Assembly: GCF_001275135.1 (NCBI RefSeq)
Contig: NZ_LFQU01000007.1
Location: forward strand, 1 to 64,000
Reading direction: 5' to 3'
Source of the DNA: Xylanibacter rarus
GTDB lineage: Bacteria; Bacteroidota; Bacteroidia; Bacteroidales; Bacteroidaceae
Length of the DNA: 64,000 bases
A program made the translations under genes and the position numbers. Shown in pieces: positions 41,938-51,669 of the stretch. How positions within the stretch are numbered: the first letter of the stretch is position 1; each line of letters begins with the position of its first letter. A model generated the notes under the pieces. It did not search any database. It was not told the origin of the DNA and was given only the letters and a program-made list of their open reading frames with translations.

Positions 41938-44304
41938 ATGAAAAGATATTTATTGATATTACAGCTATGTTTATTCTGTGTAATTGTATCAAATGCACAG
42001 AAACTTATAGTTAATGCACCTTCACGTGTTTCTGCAGGCGAAAATTTTAGGTTGACATATACAGTTAGTACCCAGAATGTTAGTGATTTTCGTTTGGGAA
42101 GTGTGCCTGAGGCTTTGGAAGTTATAACTGGTCCATACACATCTTCTCAATCAAGTTTTCAGATGATAAACGGTCATACAAGCAGTACTTCATCTGTTAC
42201 TTATACTTTTATATTGTGCGCTTCAAAGAATGGTACTTTCACAATATCTCCTGCACATGTCGTTGCTAACGGAAGACGGTTAGCATCTAAAGCAGTGAAG
42301 ATCACTGTTTCAGGGGCAAGTCAAAGTGGTAATGGCTCGCCACGTATGCATGATGATTCTGATAATCAACCTCGTTTGAGAGAAGCCGGCACGCCTATTC
42401 AAGGTGGAGATTTATTTATAAAAGTAAGTGCAAACAAGCGACGTGTACATGAGCAAGAGCCAGTCCTGCTTACATATAAGGTTTATACATTAGTTGATTT
42501 GACTGAACTTGAGGGCAAAATGCCTGACCTTACAGGTTTTCACACGCAAGAAATACCGCTTCCACAACAAAAGTCATATCATATAGAACGCGTAAATGGA
42601 AGAGCTTATAGGTGTGTGACTTGGAGTCAATATGTTATGTATCCGCAAATGACGGGTAAGCTTGAAATTCCGAGCATTACATTTACTGGTACCGTTATTC
42701 AGCAAAATCGTAATGTTGATCCTTTTGAAGCATTTCTGAATGGAGGTTCTGGATATATAGAGGTCAAGAAAAAAATTAAAGCACCAGGTGTGACTATACA
42801 GGTGGATCCTTTACCAAAACGTCCGGCTAATTTTTCCGGTGGTGTAGGTAAGTTTAACATTAGTGCACAGATAAATAAGAAAGAGATAAAGGCTAATGAG
42901 CCTGTGACTATTCGTGTTGTTGTCGGCGGTATAGGAAACTTGAAACTGATAAAGCAACCTGTTGTCAATTTCCCAAAGGATTTTGATAAATATGATGCAA
43001 AGATAACAGATAAGACAAAGTTGACTTCAAATGGAGTAGAAGGCAACATGATATATGATTTCTTGGCGGTTCCTCGTAATCAAGGTAAATATGAGATTCC
43101 TGCTGTAGAATTTACTTATTATGATGTGTCTACCAACTCATATAAGACGATTAAAACACAGTCATTTAAACTTGATGTTGCTAAAGGTGACGGCAGCGCA
43201 GGACTTTCTGCGGATTACAGTGATCTCAAAAACCAGGACATACATCCAATCAAGGAAGGTGATGTGGAAATTCAAGATTTGACAGATATATTTTATGGGT
43301 CAACATCTTATTGGGCGATATTGTCAGTGTTGTTTGCCATGTTTGCCGGAGTATTGATTCTTTTCCGCAAGCGTGCTATAAACAATGCAAATATTACAGA
43401 TTTAAGGAAGAAAAAAGCAAATCGTATCGCAACAAAACGCTTAAAGTATGCAAGCCAGTTGATGGCTGCAAATGAACATGAGAAATTCTATGATGAAGTT
43501 TTGAGAACTTTGTGGGGATATGTAAGTGCAAAATTGAATATTCCTGTAGAAAGGCTTTCAAAAGACAATATTTCAGAGAATCTTATGTCTAAAGACATCG
43601 ATGAGAATACAATTTCGATGTTTATTCATGCTATTGACGAATGTGAATATAATCGTTATGCGCCAGGAGATATAAAAGGTAATATGAATCAGACTTTTGA
43701 AACAGCAATGTCAGCAATAATAAAAATAGAAAATACATTGAGTGGCTCAAAGAAAAATAGTTCAAAAAGGTTTCTGGTATTTCTTGTGCTATTTTGTATT
43801 TGTGCATCAGTTGGTGCTGTAACAAAGAAGAATGCTGATGATGAGTATAAAAAAGGCCATTATCAGCAGGCAATTAAAGATTATGAGGAACTTTTGAAGA
43901 AAGGGCCTAGCGTTGAGTTGTATTATAATTTGGGCAATTCGTATTATCGTACAGACAATATAACTCGAGCAGTTTTGAATTATGAACGCGCTTTGCTGTT
44001 GGCTCCTGGAGATGCTGATATACGTTTCAATCTTCAGATGGCACGTTCAAAGACGATTGATAAGATTACGCCGAAGTCGGAGATGTTTTTTGTGACATGG
44101 TACAAGTCGTTGGTTAATCTTGCAAGCGTTGACCAATGGGCAAGTATTGCTATCGTTTGCATTGTTGTTGCATTAATTTCTGTTTTGATTTATTTGTTTG
44201 CTCCTAAACTTGTGTTGCGTAAAGTTGGTTTTTATAGTGCTGTCGTATTTGTTTTGGTTTTGTTTTCAGTAATATTTTTGCTTATGAGCAAAAGCAGATA
44301 TTGA
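41938..44304 (+). CDS. batD: BatD fused in frame to BatE, lacking its SH3 end
   Basis: The 788-residue frame joins two proteins that are normally separate. Residues 1 to about 600 are BatD: signal peptide, beta-sandwich domains starting KLIVNAPSRVSAGENF, and a transmembrane helix. From about 610 it continues as BatE, with a hydrophobic signal-like segment (KRFLVFLVLFCICASVGAV), TPR units around YYNLGNSYYRTDN and two further hydrophobic helices. No stop separates them. A TTG at 43738 could start BatE separately. The frame ends at 44304 with MSKSRY, whereas the BatE SH3 domain continues in another frame; one T seems missing in the T4 run at 44263-44266. Last gene of the Bat operon. Confidence 0.85.
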   Translation: MKRYLLILQLCLFCVIVSNAQKLIVNAPSRVSAGENFRLTYTVSTQNVSDFRLGSVPEALEVITGPYTSSQSSFQMINGHTSSTSSVTYTFILCASKNGTFTISPAHVVANGRRLASKAVKITVSGASQSGNGSPRMHDDSDNQPRLREAGTPIQGGDLFIKVSANKRRVHEQEPVLLTYKVYTLVDLTELEGKMPDLTGFHTQEIPLPQQKSYHIERVNGRAYRCVTWSQYVMYPQMTGKLEIPSITFTGTVIQQNRNVDPFEAFLNGGSGYIEVKKKIKAPGVTIQVDPLPKRPANFSGGVGKFNISAQINKKEIKANEPVTIRVVVGGIGNLKLIKQPVVNFPKDFDKYDAKITDKTKLTSNGVEGNMIYDFLAVPRNQGKYEIPAVEFTYYDVSTNSYKTIKTQSFKLDVAKGDGSAGLSADYSDLKNQDIHPIKEGDVEIQDLTDIFYGSTSYWAILSVLFAMFAGVLILFRKRAINNANITDLRKKKANRIATKRLKYASQLMAANEHEKFYDEVLRTLWGYVSAKLNIPVERLSKDNISENLMSKDIDENTISMFIHAIDECEYNRYAPGDIKGNMNQTFETAMSAIIKIENTLSGSKKNSSKRFLVFLVLFCICASVGAVTKKNADDEYKKGHYQQAIKDYEELLKKGPSVELYYNLGNSYYRTDNITRAVLNYERALLLAPGDADIRFNLQMARSKTIDKITPKSEMFFVTWYKSLVNLASVDQWASIAIVCIVVALISVLIYLFAPKLVLRKVGFYSAVVFVLVLFSVIFLLMSKSRY

Positions 44305-44504
44305 CAAATAGAACCGGAGCTATCGTGATATCGCCATCAGCTGGCTTGCGTAAGACCCCTGTGGCAAACAGTGAGGCAACGGTCATAGTCCATGAAGGCA
44401 GCCGTGTTGAGATAATAGATGACACCATGAAGGACTGGAAGCAGGTTGAACTTGAAGATGGACGTGAAGGGTGGATTTTGAATTCACAAATAGAACGAAT
44501 ATAA
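44268..44504 (+). pseudogene. batE: Frame-shifted SH3 end of BatE
   Basis: In the frame one base off from the BatD-BatE fusion, the sequence reads SNIFAYEQKQILTNRTGAIV and continues through HEGSRVEIIDDTMKDWKQ to EGWILNSQIERI and a stop at 44504. This is the periplasmic SH3-like domain that ends BatE in related genomes. It overlaps the upstream frame by about 37 bases and has no start of its own except a TTG at 44301. Restoring one T in the T4 run at 44263-44266 joins both parts. Confidence 0.8.
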
Positions 44505-44530
44505 GACAAATAAAGTTATTAATTGATTAA

Positions 44531-45218
44531 ATGCAGACATTAATAGAGATAGACCGCGAAATTCTTTCCGTTTTTTAATGGAAGCGAATCATTGTTTCTT
44601 GACAATCTGGCTGTAATCCTTACGTCAGGATTGACATGGATACCGCTTTATCTCTCTTTATTATATGTTGTGATAAAGAATAATGAGACGATGAAGCAGA
44701 TAATGCTTATTGTCGGGAGCGTTATTTTGTGTATAATATTGTCGGACGGTCTTACGGATTTTATTGTTAAGCCTTTCGTTGCACGTTACAGGCCATCATG
44801 GGATCCTTTCGTAAAATATACAATTGACATAGTTAATGGGATGCGTGATACTCAGTATGGTTTCTTCTCGGCCCATGCTTCAAATACATTCTGTATAGCA
44901 ATGTTTTTCTCATTGCTTATACGTAATAGAACATTTACTGTGGCAATTATATTGTGGTCTTTGGTAAATTGTTGGACGAGAATGTACTTGGGACTTCATT
45001 ATCCTGGAGATATAATTGTAGGTCTTACATGGGGAGCAATCGTTGGAATGATTGTTTATTTCTTATATATTAAAGCATATCTACGTATGCATCCCGGGTT
45101 TAATTATATTTCCACACAATATTCTTCAACTGGATACAACTATGTTGATATCAACATTGTTGTGTTAGTTTTAGTTTTAACATTGGTTTATTCCATAATA
45201 AGAGCATTGATATTTTAG
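44531..45218 (+). CDS. PAP2 family phosphatase, frame broken near its start
   Basis: The protein is a type 2 phosphatidic acid phosphatase family membrane enzyme: KPFVARYRPSWDP (motif 1), GFFSAHASNTFCI (motif 2, His) and RMYLGLHYPGDIIVG (motif 3, catalytic His and Asp), with several transmembrane helices. The expected start, ATG 44531 (MQTLIEIDREILSVF), hits TAA at 44576 in the context TTT TAA. Dropping one T from the T6 run (44571-44576) restores NGSESLFLDNLAV, and the frame then stays open to 45218. Starting instead at TTG 44592 loses the first 20 residues. Such enzymes dephosphorylate undecaprenyl or lipid phosphates. It lies about 27 bases after the batE end. Confidence 0.85.
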
Positions 45219-45232
45219 ATTTTCACAAAAAG

Positions 45233-46447
45233 ATGGATACAAAACATATTAGGATTAAGGATTTTAATTATGATTTGCCAGAATCACGTATAGCAAAATT
45301 TCCTGTTGCCCAACGTGACCATAGCAAACTTTTAATATACGACAAAGGTAAAGTTTCTGAAGATGTCTTTTATAATATAACAGATTATTTGCCTAAAGGC
45401 TCGCTGATGATATTTAATAACACACGAGTTATCAAGGCTCGAATACATTTCAGAAAGGAAACAGGAGCCATTATTGAAGTTTTTTTACTTGAACCGGCTG
45501 AACCTGCTGACTATGAGCAGATGTTTCAGACAAATGGTTCATGTTCTTGGCTTTGTCTTGTCGGTAATCTTAAGAAATGGAAAGAAGGGGCGCTTAAGCG
45601 TGTCTTTGATATAAAAGGAACACAAGTAACGCTTACTGCAACTTATCGTCAGGAACATGGGACAAGTCATTGGATCGACTTTGCGTGGGATAATAAGGAT
45701 ATAACATTTGCGGATATTCTTGAAAATGTAGGTGAACTGCCAATACCGCCATATCTTAAACGTGATACTCAAGAGAGCGACAAGGTTACTTATCAGACGG
45801 TGTATTCAAAGATAAAGGGCAGTGTTGCTGCCCCAACCGCCGGTCTGCATTTTACTGAAGATGTACTTAAGGCAATTGATGATAAAGGTATTGAGCGTGA
45901 AGAACTTACTCTTCATGTTGGAGCCGGAACGTTTAAACCTGTAAAGAGTGAAGAGATAGCCGGACATAACATGCATACCGAATATATCTGCGTGCTTAAA
46001 TCAACATTAAAGAAGCTAATAGAGCACAATGCATGTGCTGTGGCTGTTGGTACGACAAGCGTAAGAACTCTTGAAAGTCTTTATTATATAGGTGTGCGTT
46101 TGAGCAAAAATCCGGATTTGAAAGAAGAACAGTTACATATAGATCAGTGGGAGCCTTATGAAACACAGACAGACTTGTCGCCTGTAGAGGCTTTGCAAAA
46201 TATAGTAGACTATCTTGACCGTAACGGACAGAATTCTTTCCATGGAAGCACACAGATAATCATTGCTCCGGGTTATGAGTATAAGATTGTAAAAATGTTG
46301 GTCACCAATTTCCATCAGCCTCAAAGTACTTTACTTTTGCTTGTCAGTGCTTTTGTGCATGGCGACTGGAAAACTATATATGATTATGCCTTGAGCCATG
46401 ATTTCAGGTTCTTGAGTTATGGTGACAGTTCTTTGTTGATTCCTTAA
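45233..46447 (+). CDS. queA: tRNA preQ1(34) S-adenosylmethionine ribosyltransferase-isomerase
   Basis: QueA adds the epoxycyclopentane ring of queuosine to preQ1 at tRNA position 34. The 404-residue protein has FNYDLPESRIAKFPV near the start, then GSLMIFNNTRVIKARI, VAAPTAGLHFTEDVL, LTLHVGAGTFKPV and the TNFHQPQSTLLLLVSAF end motif. It is somewhat longer than E. coli QueA (356), as usual in Bacteroidetes. It begins 15 bases after the PAP2 gene. Confidence 0.96.
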   Translation: MDTKHIRIKDFNYDLPESRIAKFPVAQRDHSKLLIYDKGKVSEDVFYNITDYLPKGSLMIFNNTRVIKARIHFRKETGAIIEVFLLEPAEPADYEQMFQTNGSCSWLCLVGNLKKWKEGALKRVFDIKGTQVTLTATYRQEHGTSHWIDFAWDNKDITFADILENVGELPIPPYLKRDTQESDKVTYQTVYSKIKGSVAAPTAGLHFTEDVLKAIDDKGIEREELTLHVGAGTFKPVKSEEIAGHNMHTEYICVLKSTLKKLIEHNACAVAVGTTSVRTLESLYYIGVRLSKNPDLKEEQLHIDQWEPYETQTDLSPVEALQNIVDYLDRNGQNSFHGSTQIIIAPGYEYKIVKMLVTNFHQPQSTLLLLVSAFVHGDWKTIYDYALSHDFRFLSYGDSSLLIP

Positions 46448-46467
46448 CATAATAAAAACGATTAACG

Positions 46468-47532
46468 ATGAAAATAGGAGATAAAGTAAGATTCTTGAGT
46501 GAAGTTGGAGGCGGTGTCGTTGCCGGCTTTCAGGGTAAGAATATTGTTCTAGTAGAGGACGAAGACGGTTTTCAGATACCAACAAGTATAACTGACGTTG
46601 TTGTAATAGACAATGACGACTATAATATAAAGCATGATGTTCAGAATGTCAGTACGGTTAAGGATGAAGACGAAGATTATGATCCCGCCGACAGACCTGT
46701 AACTTTTACTGCACAGCCTGAAGAGCGAAAAGGTGGAGATGCGCTGTCTGTTTATCTTGGCTTTGTGCCGGTTGACATAAAAGAGATAACTAACACAAAG
46801 TTTGAGGTTTATTTGATTAACGACAGCAATTATTATATTGATTTTACTTACCTTACTGTTGAAGGTACAAGTTGGAATTTACGTTCTAAAGGAACTGTTG
46901 AACCTAACACCAAGTTGTTTATAGAAGAATTCGGACGTGAAGTGTTGAATGAACTTGAGCGTGTTGCCGTACAGTTTGTGGCATATAAGAAAGACAAAGG
47001 ATTCCTGCTTAAACCTGCTGTTGATGCTCAGCTTCGTATAGATACTGTAAAATTCTATAAATTGCATACATTCCAGGAGAATGACTTCTTTGAGCAGTCT
47101 GCATTAATTTATACTTTGATTGAGAACGACAAGCCCGTACGTCCACTTGTAGTTGACGCAAAAAAACTTAAAATGGAGATGGCTCGAAAGGCGTCAGATG
47201 ACAACAAACCGAGAGCTGTTGTTCAGAATGCTCGCAAGAAGTCAAAAGACGAACCGGTTGTTGTTGACTTGCATGCTAACGAGCTTCTTGATACAACTGC
47301 AGGAATGTCTGCTGCAGATATACTTAACTATCAACTTGATGTATTCAGAAAGACCATGGACAGCTATATGGGCAAACATGGTGTCAAGATAGTTTTTATA
47401 CATGGAAAGGGTGAAGGAGTGTTGCGTCATGCGGTGATTCACGAACTCAACTACCGTTACAAGAATTGCTCTTATCAAGATGCTTCGTTTCAGGAGTATG
47501 GCTATGGAGCTACTCAGGTCACTATAAAGTAA
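46468..47532 (+). CDS. DUF2027 and Smr domain protein
   Basis: The 354-residue protein starts MKIGDKVRFLSEVGGGVVAGF, a small beta domain of the DUF2027 family. The central part (about 90-230) is beta-rich (YLINDSNYYIDFTYLTVEG). The C-terminus is an Smr domain with VVVDLHANEL, FRKTMDSYMGKHGVKIVFIHGKGEG and LNYRYKNCSYQDASF. Smr domains can have nuclease activity on branched DNA or RNA; the DUF2027-Smr combination is Bacteroidetes-specific and not functionally defined. It lies between queA and nadE. Confidence 0.88.
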   Translation: MKIGDKVRFLSEVGGGVVAGFQGKNIVLVEDEDGFQIPTSITDVVVIDNDDYNIKHDVQNVSTVKDEDEDYDPADRPVTFTAQPEERKGGDALSVYLGFVPVDIKEITNTKFEVYLINDSNYYIDFTYLTVEGTSWNLRSKGTVEPNTKLFIEEFGREVLNELERVAVQFVAYKKDKGFLLKPAVDAQLRIDTVKFYKLHTFQENDFFEQSALIYTLIENDKPVRPLVVDAKKLKMEMARKASDDNKPRAVVQNARKKSKDEPVVVDLHANELLDTTAGMSAADILNYQLDVFRKTMDSYMGKHGVKIVFIHGKGEGVLRHAVIHELNYRYKNCSYQDASFQEYGYGATQVTIK

Positions 47533-47553
47533 TAATACAAAAAAAGGATTTAC

Positions 47554-49494
47554 ATGCAAAACGGATTTATTAAAGTGGCGGCAGCCATACCTTCGGTTAA
47601 AGTAGCCGACTGCTCATATAACGTGCAGCAGATTGAGAGTCTTATAGCCATGGCAGAAGGAAAGGGTGTTGAGGTGATTGTTTTTCCGGAACTTTGTATT
47701 ACCGGTTACACTTGCCAGGATCTGTTTAAACAGACACTTCTTTTAGAGCAGGCAGAAACTTCAGTTCTCATGTTGCTCGATTTCACCCGCAAGCTGGATA
47801 TAATCAGTATTGTAGGTGTGCCTGTAGTTGTTGGCGATTTGCTGTTGAATTGTGCCGCAGTGATACAAAAAGGCGATTTGCTTGGGCTTGTTCCGAAGAC
47901 ATATCTTCCTAATTATAGTGAGTTTTATGAGAAACGTTGGTTTGCTTCGTCACAAGATTTGCAACCTTCTGAAATTCGTTTTGCAGGCAATAAGATTGTA
48001 GTTACGCCTCAGCCGACACTGTTTCGGACATGCGACGGAGCCATGTTTGGCGTGGAGATATGTGAAGATGTGTGGGCTCCGGTGCCTCCTAGCTGTAATC
48101 TTGCGCTCTCTGGTGCAGACATCATATTCAATCTTTCAGCCAGTGATGAGCTTATCGGTAAGCACGACTATCTTAAGGGACTGTTGGCTCAGCAGAGTGC
48201 ACGTATGATTTCTGGCTATGTTTACAGTGGTTGTGGATTTGGCGAAAGCACTCAGGATGTGGTCTACGGAGGAAATGCCATTGCTTATGAAAATGGTCAG
48301 CTTCTTGCTGAAAGTGAACGTTTTGCTCTTGATTCTCAGCTGATAATTACCCAGATAGATGTAGAGAAGATTCGTAACGAACGTCGTACCAACAGCACTT
48401 ATATAAATGCCCAGCGTGGACATGATTCGCGTATCGTAAATGCTCATACTGTGATGCCGCGTGACTTTGAACTTATACGTGATGTTGATCCTCATCCGTT
48501 TATTCCGAAGACTGACGACATGGAAAAAAGCTGTGATGAGATATTCTCAATACAAGTGGCCGGATTAGCCAAACGTCTTGTTCATACAGGATGCAAGACT
48601 GTTGTTGTTGGTATTAGCGGAGGTCTCGACAGTACATTGGCTTTGCTTGTATGTGTAAGAACATTTGACAAGCTGCAATTGTCGCGCAAGGGTATTGTAG
48701 GCGTAACTATGCCTGGCTTTGGAACAACAGACCGCACATATAACAATGCAGTAAATCTGATGAAAAGTCTTGGCATCACATTGCGTGAAATCAGTATTGC
48801 AGATGCCGTAAAACAACATTTCAATGACATTGGTCATGACATTAACGTGCATGATGTTACTTATGAGAACAGTCAGGCGCGTGAGCGCACTCAGATTCTT
48901 ATGGATCTCAGCAATCAGCTAGGTGCTTTGGTTATAGGTACAGGCGACCTTTCTGAGCTTGCCTTAGGCTGGGCTACATATAATGGTGACCATATGAGCA
49001 TGTATGGAGTGAATGCCGGGGTTCCTAAAACGTTGATAAAATATCTTGTCAAGTTTGTTGCTATGAGTGAAGACAGCGATGAAACACGAAGCATACTTCT
49101 GGATATAATTGACACTCCTATAAGTCCAGAACTTATACCGGCCGATGAGGCTGGCAACATAACACAGAAGACGGAGGATCTTGTAGGGCCTTATGAACTT
49201 CATGATTTCTTCTTATATCATATAATACGTTTTGGTTATCGTCCGTCAAAGATTTTTATGCTTGCACGTAAAGCTTTCGATGGAAGTAATCCTGAAGTTC
49301 CTTTCTATGATGATGAAACGATAAAGAAATGGCTTACAATATTTTTGCGCCGTTTCTTCAATCAGCAGTTTAAGCGTTCTTGTCTGCCTGACGGACCTAA
49401 AGTCGGCAGCGTCAGTCTTAGTCCGCGCGGCGACTGGCGTATGCCGAGTGATGCTTCGTCTGCATTATGGCTTAAAGAATGTGAGCAGATTTAA
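47554..49494 (+). CDS. nadE: Glutamine-dependent NAD+ synthetase
   Basis: The 646-residue enzyme converts deamido-NAD to NAD using glutamine. Its N-terminal nitrilase-like glutaminase domain has Glu46 (VFPELCITGY), Lys in LVPKTYLPNYSEF and Cys in GVEICEDVWAP. The C-terminal synthetase domain has the PP-loop ISGGLDSTLALLV, then GTGDLSELALGWATYNGDHM. Two-domain NadE of this length is usual in Bacteroidetes. A terminator follows about 55 bases after the stop. Confidence 0.97.
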   Translation: MQNGFIKVAAAIPSVKVADCSYNVQQIESLIAMAEGKGVEVIVFPELCITGYTCQDLFKQTLLLEQAETSVLMLLDFTRKLDIISIVGVPVVVGDLLLNCAAVIQKGDLLGLVPKTYLPNYSEFYEKRWFASSQDLQPSEIRFAGNKIVVTPQPTLFRTCDGAMFGVEICEDVWAPVPPSCNLALSGADIIFNLSASDELIGKHDYLKGLLAQQSARMISGYVYSGCGFGESTQDVVYGGNAIAYENGQLLAESERFALDSQLIITQIDVEKIRNERRTNSTYINAQRGHDSRIVNAHTVMPRDFELIRDVDPHPFIPKTDDMEKSCDEIFSIQVAGLAKRLVHTGCKTVVVGISGGLDSTLALLVCVRTFDKLQLSRKGIVGVTMPGFGTTDRTYNNAVNLMKSLGITLREISIADAVKQHFNDIGHDINVHDVTYENSQARERTQILMDLSNQLGALVIGTGDLSELALGWATYNGDHMSMYGVNAGVPKTLIKYLVKFVAMSEDSDETRSILLDIIDTPISPELIPADEAGNITQKTEDLVGPYELHDFFLYHIIRFGYRPSKIFMLARKAFDGSNPEVPFYDDETIKKWLTIFLRRFFNQQFKRSCLPDGPKVGSVSLSPRGDWRMPSDASSALWLKECEQI

Positions 49495-49550
49495 GAATTG
49501 GCCGACATATAAAAGCTGGAAAATTTGTTGTTGAATATGTCAGTTATGTG

Positions 49551-49598
49551 AAATAAGGCGTGCAGTTTGTCTATATGCAACTGTTCGCCTTATTTTTT
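49551..49598 (+). terminator. Intrinsic terminator of nadE
   Basis: AAATAAGGCG (49551-49560) pairs perfectly with CGCCTTATTT (49586-49595), extended by CAGTT and AACTG inside, and the stem runs into a T tract. Confidence 0.85.
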
Positions 49599-50237
49599 CT
49601 CGGTACTTTTCATACATTGATTATTGTTTGTTTTGAGTGGGTTTTTAGTTCTTTATGCTGGTAGAAATATTATCTTGACACCATTTCTAAATTGTTTTTT
49701 GTAAATATTTTCTACCATTCAAATAGAAAACTATTTGTTTTTGACGCATTGAGAGCAGGTGCTTTATTTTCATTCTTATGTTTTGCTGCAAATTTTGCTC
49801 AAATATTATAATTTGTGTATATGCTTGATTTATAGGCGATTAGAGTAACAGCGCATATGGGCTTATCATATTGTTTTTGCAAAATGTGGCTTTTTAGAAT
49901 GTAAAACCATAGATTTTTAAAGATAAACACATTGCTTTTAAGCAGCAAAACCAATGGTTTTACAATATAGAATAGTGCTTTTGGGCTTATTAAAGGCTCA
50001 GAAATGTGAATTTGTGTTATTATTCATGGCTGAATATACTTATATTATTAACGTAAATTTAGAACTGATTTCTAGATTAAAGAAAACTCTGGTCTTGATT
50101 TTTTACAGATTTTTCAAATTTTAGATTGTTAAAAATGTAAAGTAGATTGTATACGTGTAAGATGGCTTTCACTTTTAATTTAAGTGCCTGTTTTGATTAT
50201 GATGTTGTCGTTATGCGTTGAATATATAAACTTTTTT

Positions 50238-50293
50238 ATCATAAATAAAGGCCTAAGCCAAAAGTTAAACAGACTTAGACCTTTATTTATGAT
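50238..50293. terminator. Long hairpin downstream of thrC
   Basis: The 20-base arms at 50238-50257 and 50274-50293 pair at 19 positions around a 16-base loop. The hairpin lies 48 bases beyond the thrC stop. The T tract is clearer on the plus strand (ATTTTTATCC at 50297), so it may act in both directions or mainly protect RNA ends. Confidence 0.65.
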
Positions 50294-50340
50294 GCATATT
50301 TTTATCCATTATGTGTTTATGAGCGCTACAGATTATTGCT

Positions 50341-51645
50341 CTATTGCTGTTCCAGCAAGAACGTTTTAAATCTATTGAAGTCATTAGACATATTTACGGT
50401 CTGTTTTTTACCTTTCATGAAGTCTGCCAGCCGTTGCGGTATCTTAATTTCTGTTCCGATGATTTTTTCTATTGTGTCCTTAAATTTTGCAGGATGAGCC
50501 GTTTCACAGAAAATCCCTGTTTCATTAGTGTTAAGTAGATCTTTTAGCGCCTGATAGCCACAGGCTCCGTGCGGATCAAGTATATAGCCGTTTTCATTGT
50601 AACACTGTTTGACTGCGTTGCTTATTTCTTCGTCTGTGTATGTAGCTCCGCTTATCATTGATGCTATTCTTTCATGCGAGCCTTCATATAAGTCATATAT
50701 ACGCGCAAAGTTACTAGGATTGCCTACATCCATTGCGTTTGCAATGGTCTGTATGCTAGGTTTCGGCTCATAAACGCCAGTCTTCAGATAGTTAAAGAAT
50801 ATATCGTTGGCATTGTTTGCTGCTATAAAACGGCATATTGGCAGACCCATTTCTTTGGCAAATAGTCCGGCTGTTATGTTTCCGAAGTTTCCGCTAGGCA
50901 CACATACAACAAGATTGTCAGTCAGTCCGTTGGCTTTCATTCTTGCGTAGGCATTAAAGTAGTAGAATGCCTGCGGAAGGAATCTCGCCACATTTATAGA
51001 GTTGGCAGATGTCAGTTTCATGCTATTGTTCAGCTCTTTGTCCATAAAGGCGTTCTTTACAAGGTTCTGACAATCATCAAACACTCCGTCAATCTCAATG
51101 GCTGTTATGTTGTTTCCGAGAGTTGTAAATTGGCTCTCCTGTATTTTGCTTACCTTGCCTTTGGGATACAGCACATAAACATGAATGCCGTCAACTCCCA
51201 GGAAACCGTTTGCCACGGCCGAACCAGTGTCACCGCTTGTGGCAACCAGCACGTTTACTATCTGTTGAGATTCTTGCCTGATGAAATATTCAAGCAGGCG
51301 TGCCATGAATCGTGCCCCAATATCCTTAAATGCAAGGGTAGGGCCATGAAAAAGTTCCAAGGTCCATATTTTGTTGCATATATTTTTTACAGGACAATCG
51401 AACGACAGGGTGTCATAGACAATCTTTTTCAATGCGTCAGTCTCTACATCATCGCCAAAGAATGCTTTGGCCACTTCATACGATATTTCCTGAAATGACA
51501 TTTTGTCGAGGTCCTTGATAAACTCTTCAGGCAACTTGTTGATTCTTTCCGGCATGTATAGTCCACGGTCTTCAGCCAATCCGTTTACCACCGCATCGCG
51601 TAGTGAAACACATTCCGATTTTTTGTTTGTACTATAATATCTCAT
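50341..51645 (-). CDS. thrC: Threonine synthase
   Basis: The 434-residue PLP enzyme makes threonine from O-phosphohomoserine. The N-terminal MRYYSTNKKSECVSLRDAV is characteristic, and Lys107 in LAFKDIGARFM forms the Schiff base. VATSGDTGSAVANGFLG and CVPSGNFGNITAG bind phosphate and cofactor. It is the last gene of the thrA-apgM-thrC operon, 24 bases after the apgM-like gene. Confidence 0.97.
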   Translation of the reverse strand: MRYYSTNKKSECVSLRDAVVNGLAEDRGLYMPERINKLPEEFIKDLDKMSFQEISYEVAKAFFGDDVETDALKKIVYDTLSFDCPVKNICNKIWTLELFHGPTLAFKDIGARFMARLLEYFIRQESQQIVNVLVATSGDTGSAVANGFLGVDGIHVYVLYPKGKVSKIQESQFTTLGNNITAIEIDGVFDDCQNLVKNAFMDKELNNSMKLTSANSINVARFLPQAFYYFNAYARMKANGLTDNLVVCVPSGNFGNITAGLFAKEMGLPICRFIAANNANDIFFNYLKTGVYEPKPSIQTIANAMDVGNPSNFARIYDLYEGSHERIASMISGATYTDEEISNAVKQCYNENGYILDPHGACGYQALKDLLNTNETGIFCETAHPAKFKDTIEKIIGTEIKIPQRLADFMKGKKQTVNMSNDFNRFKTFLLEQQ

Positions 51646-51669
51646 ATCGCAGCTTCCTTTGGTTTGTTT

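Larger units (their letters stand above)
49495..50340. other. Long AT-rich intergenic region with three hairpins
   Basis: This 846-base gap lies between convergent nadE and thrC. It holds the nadE terminator (49551-49598) and a hairpin near thrC (50238-50293). GTAAAACCAT (49901-49910) and ATGGTTTTAC (49954-49963) form a perfect ten-base inverted repeat. TTTTTGACGCATT at 49738 resembles words in the 10346-11033 gap. No gene is convincing. Confidence 0.5.
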
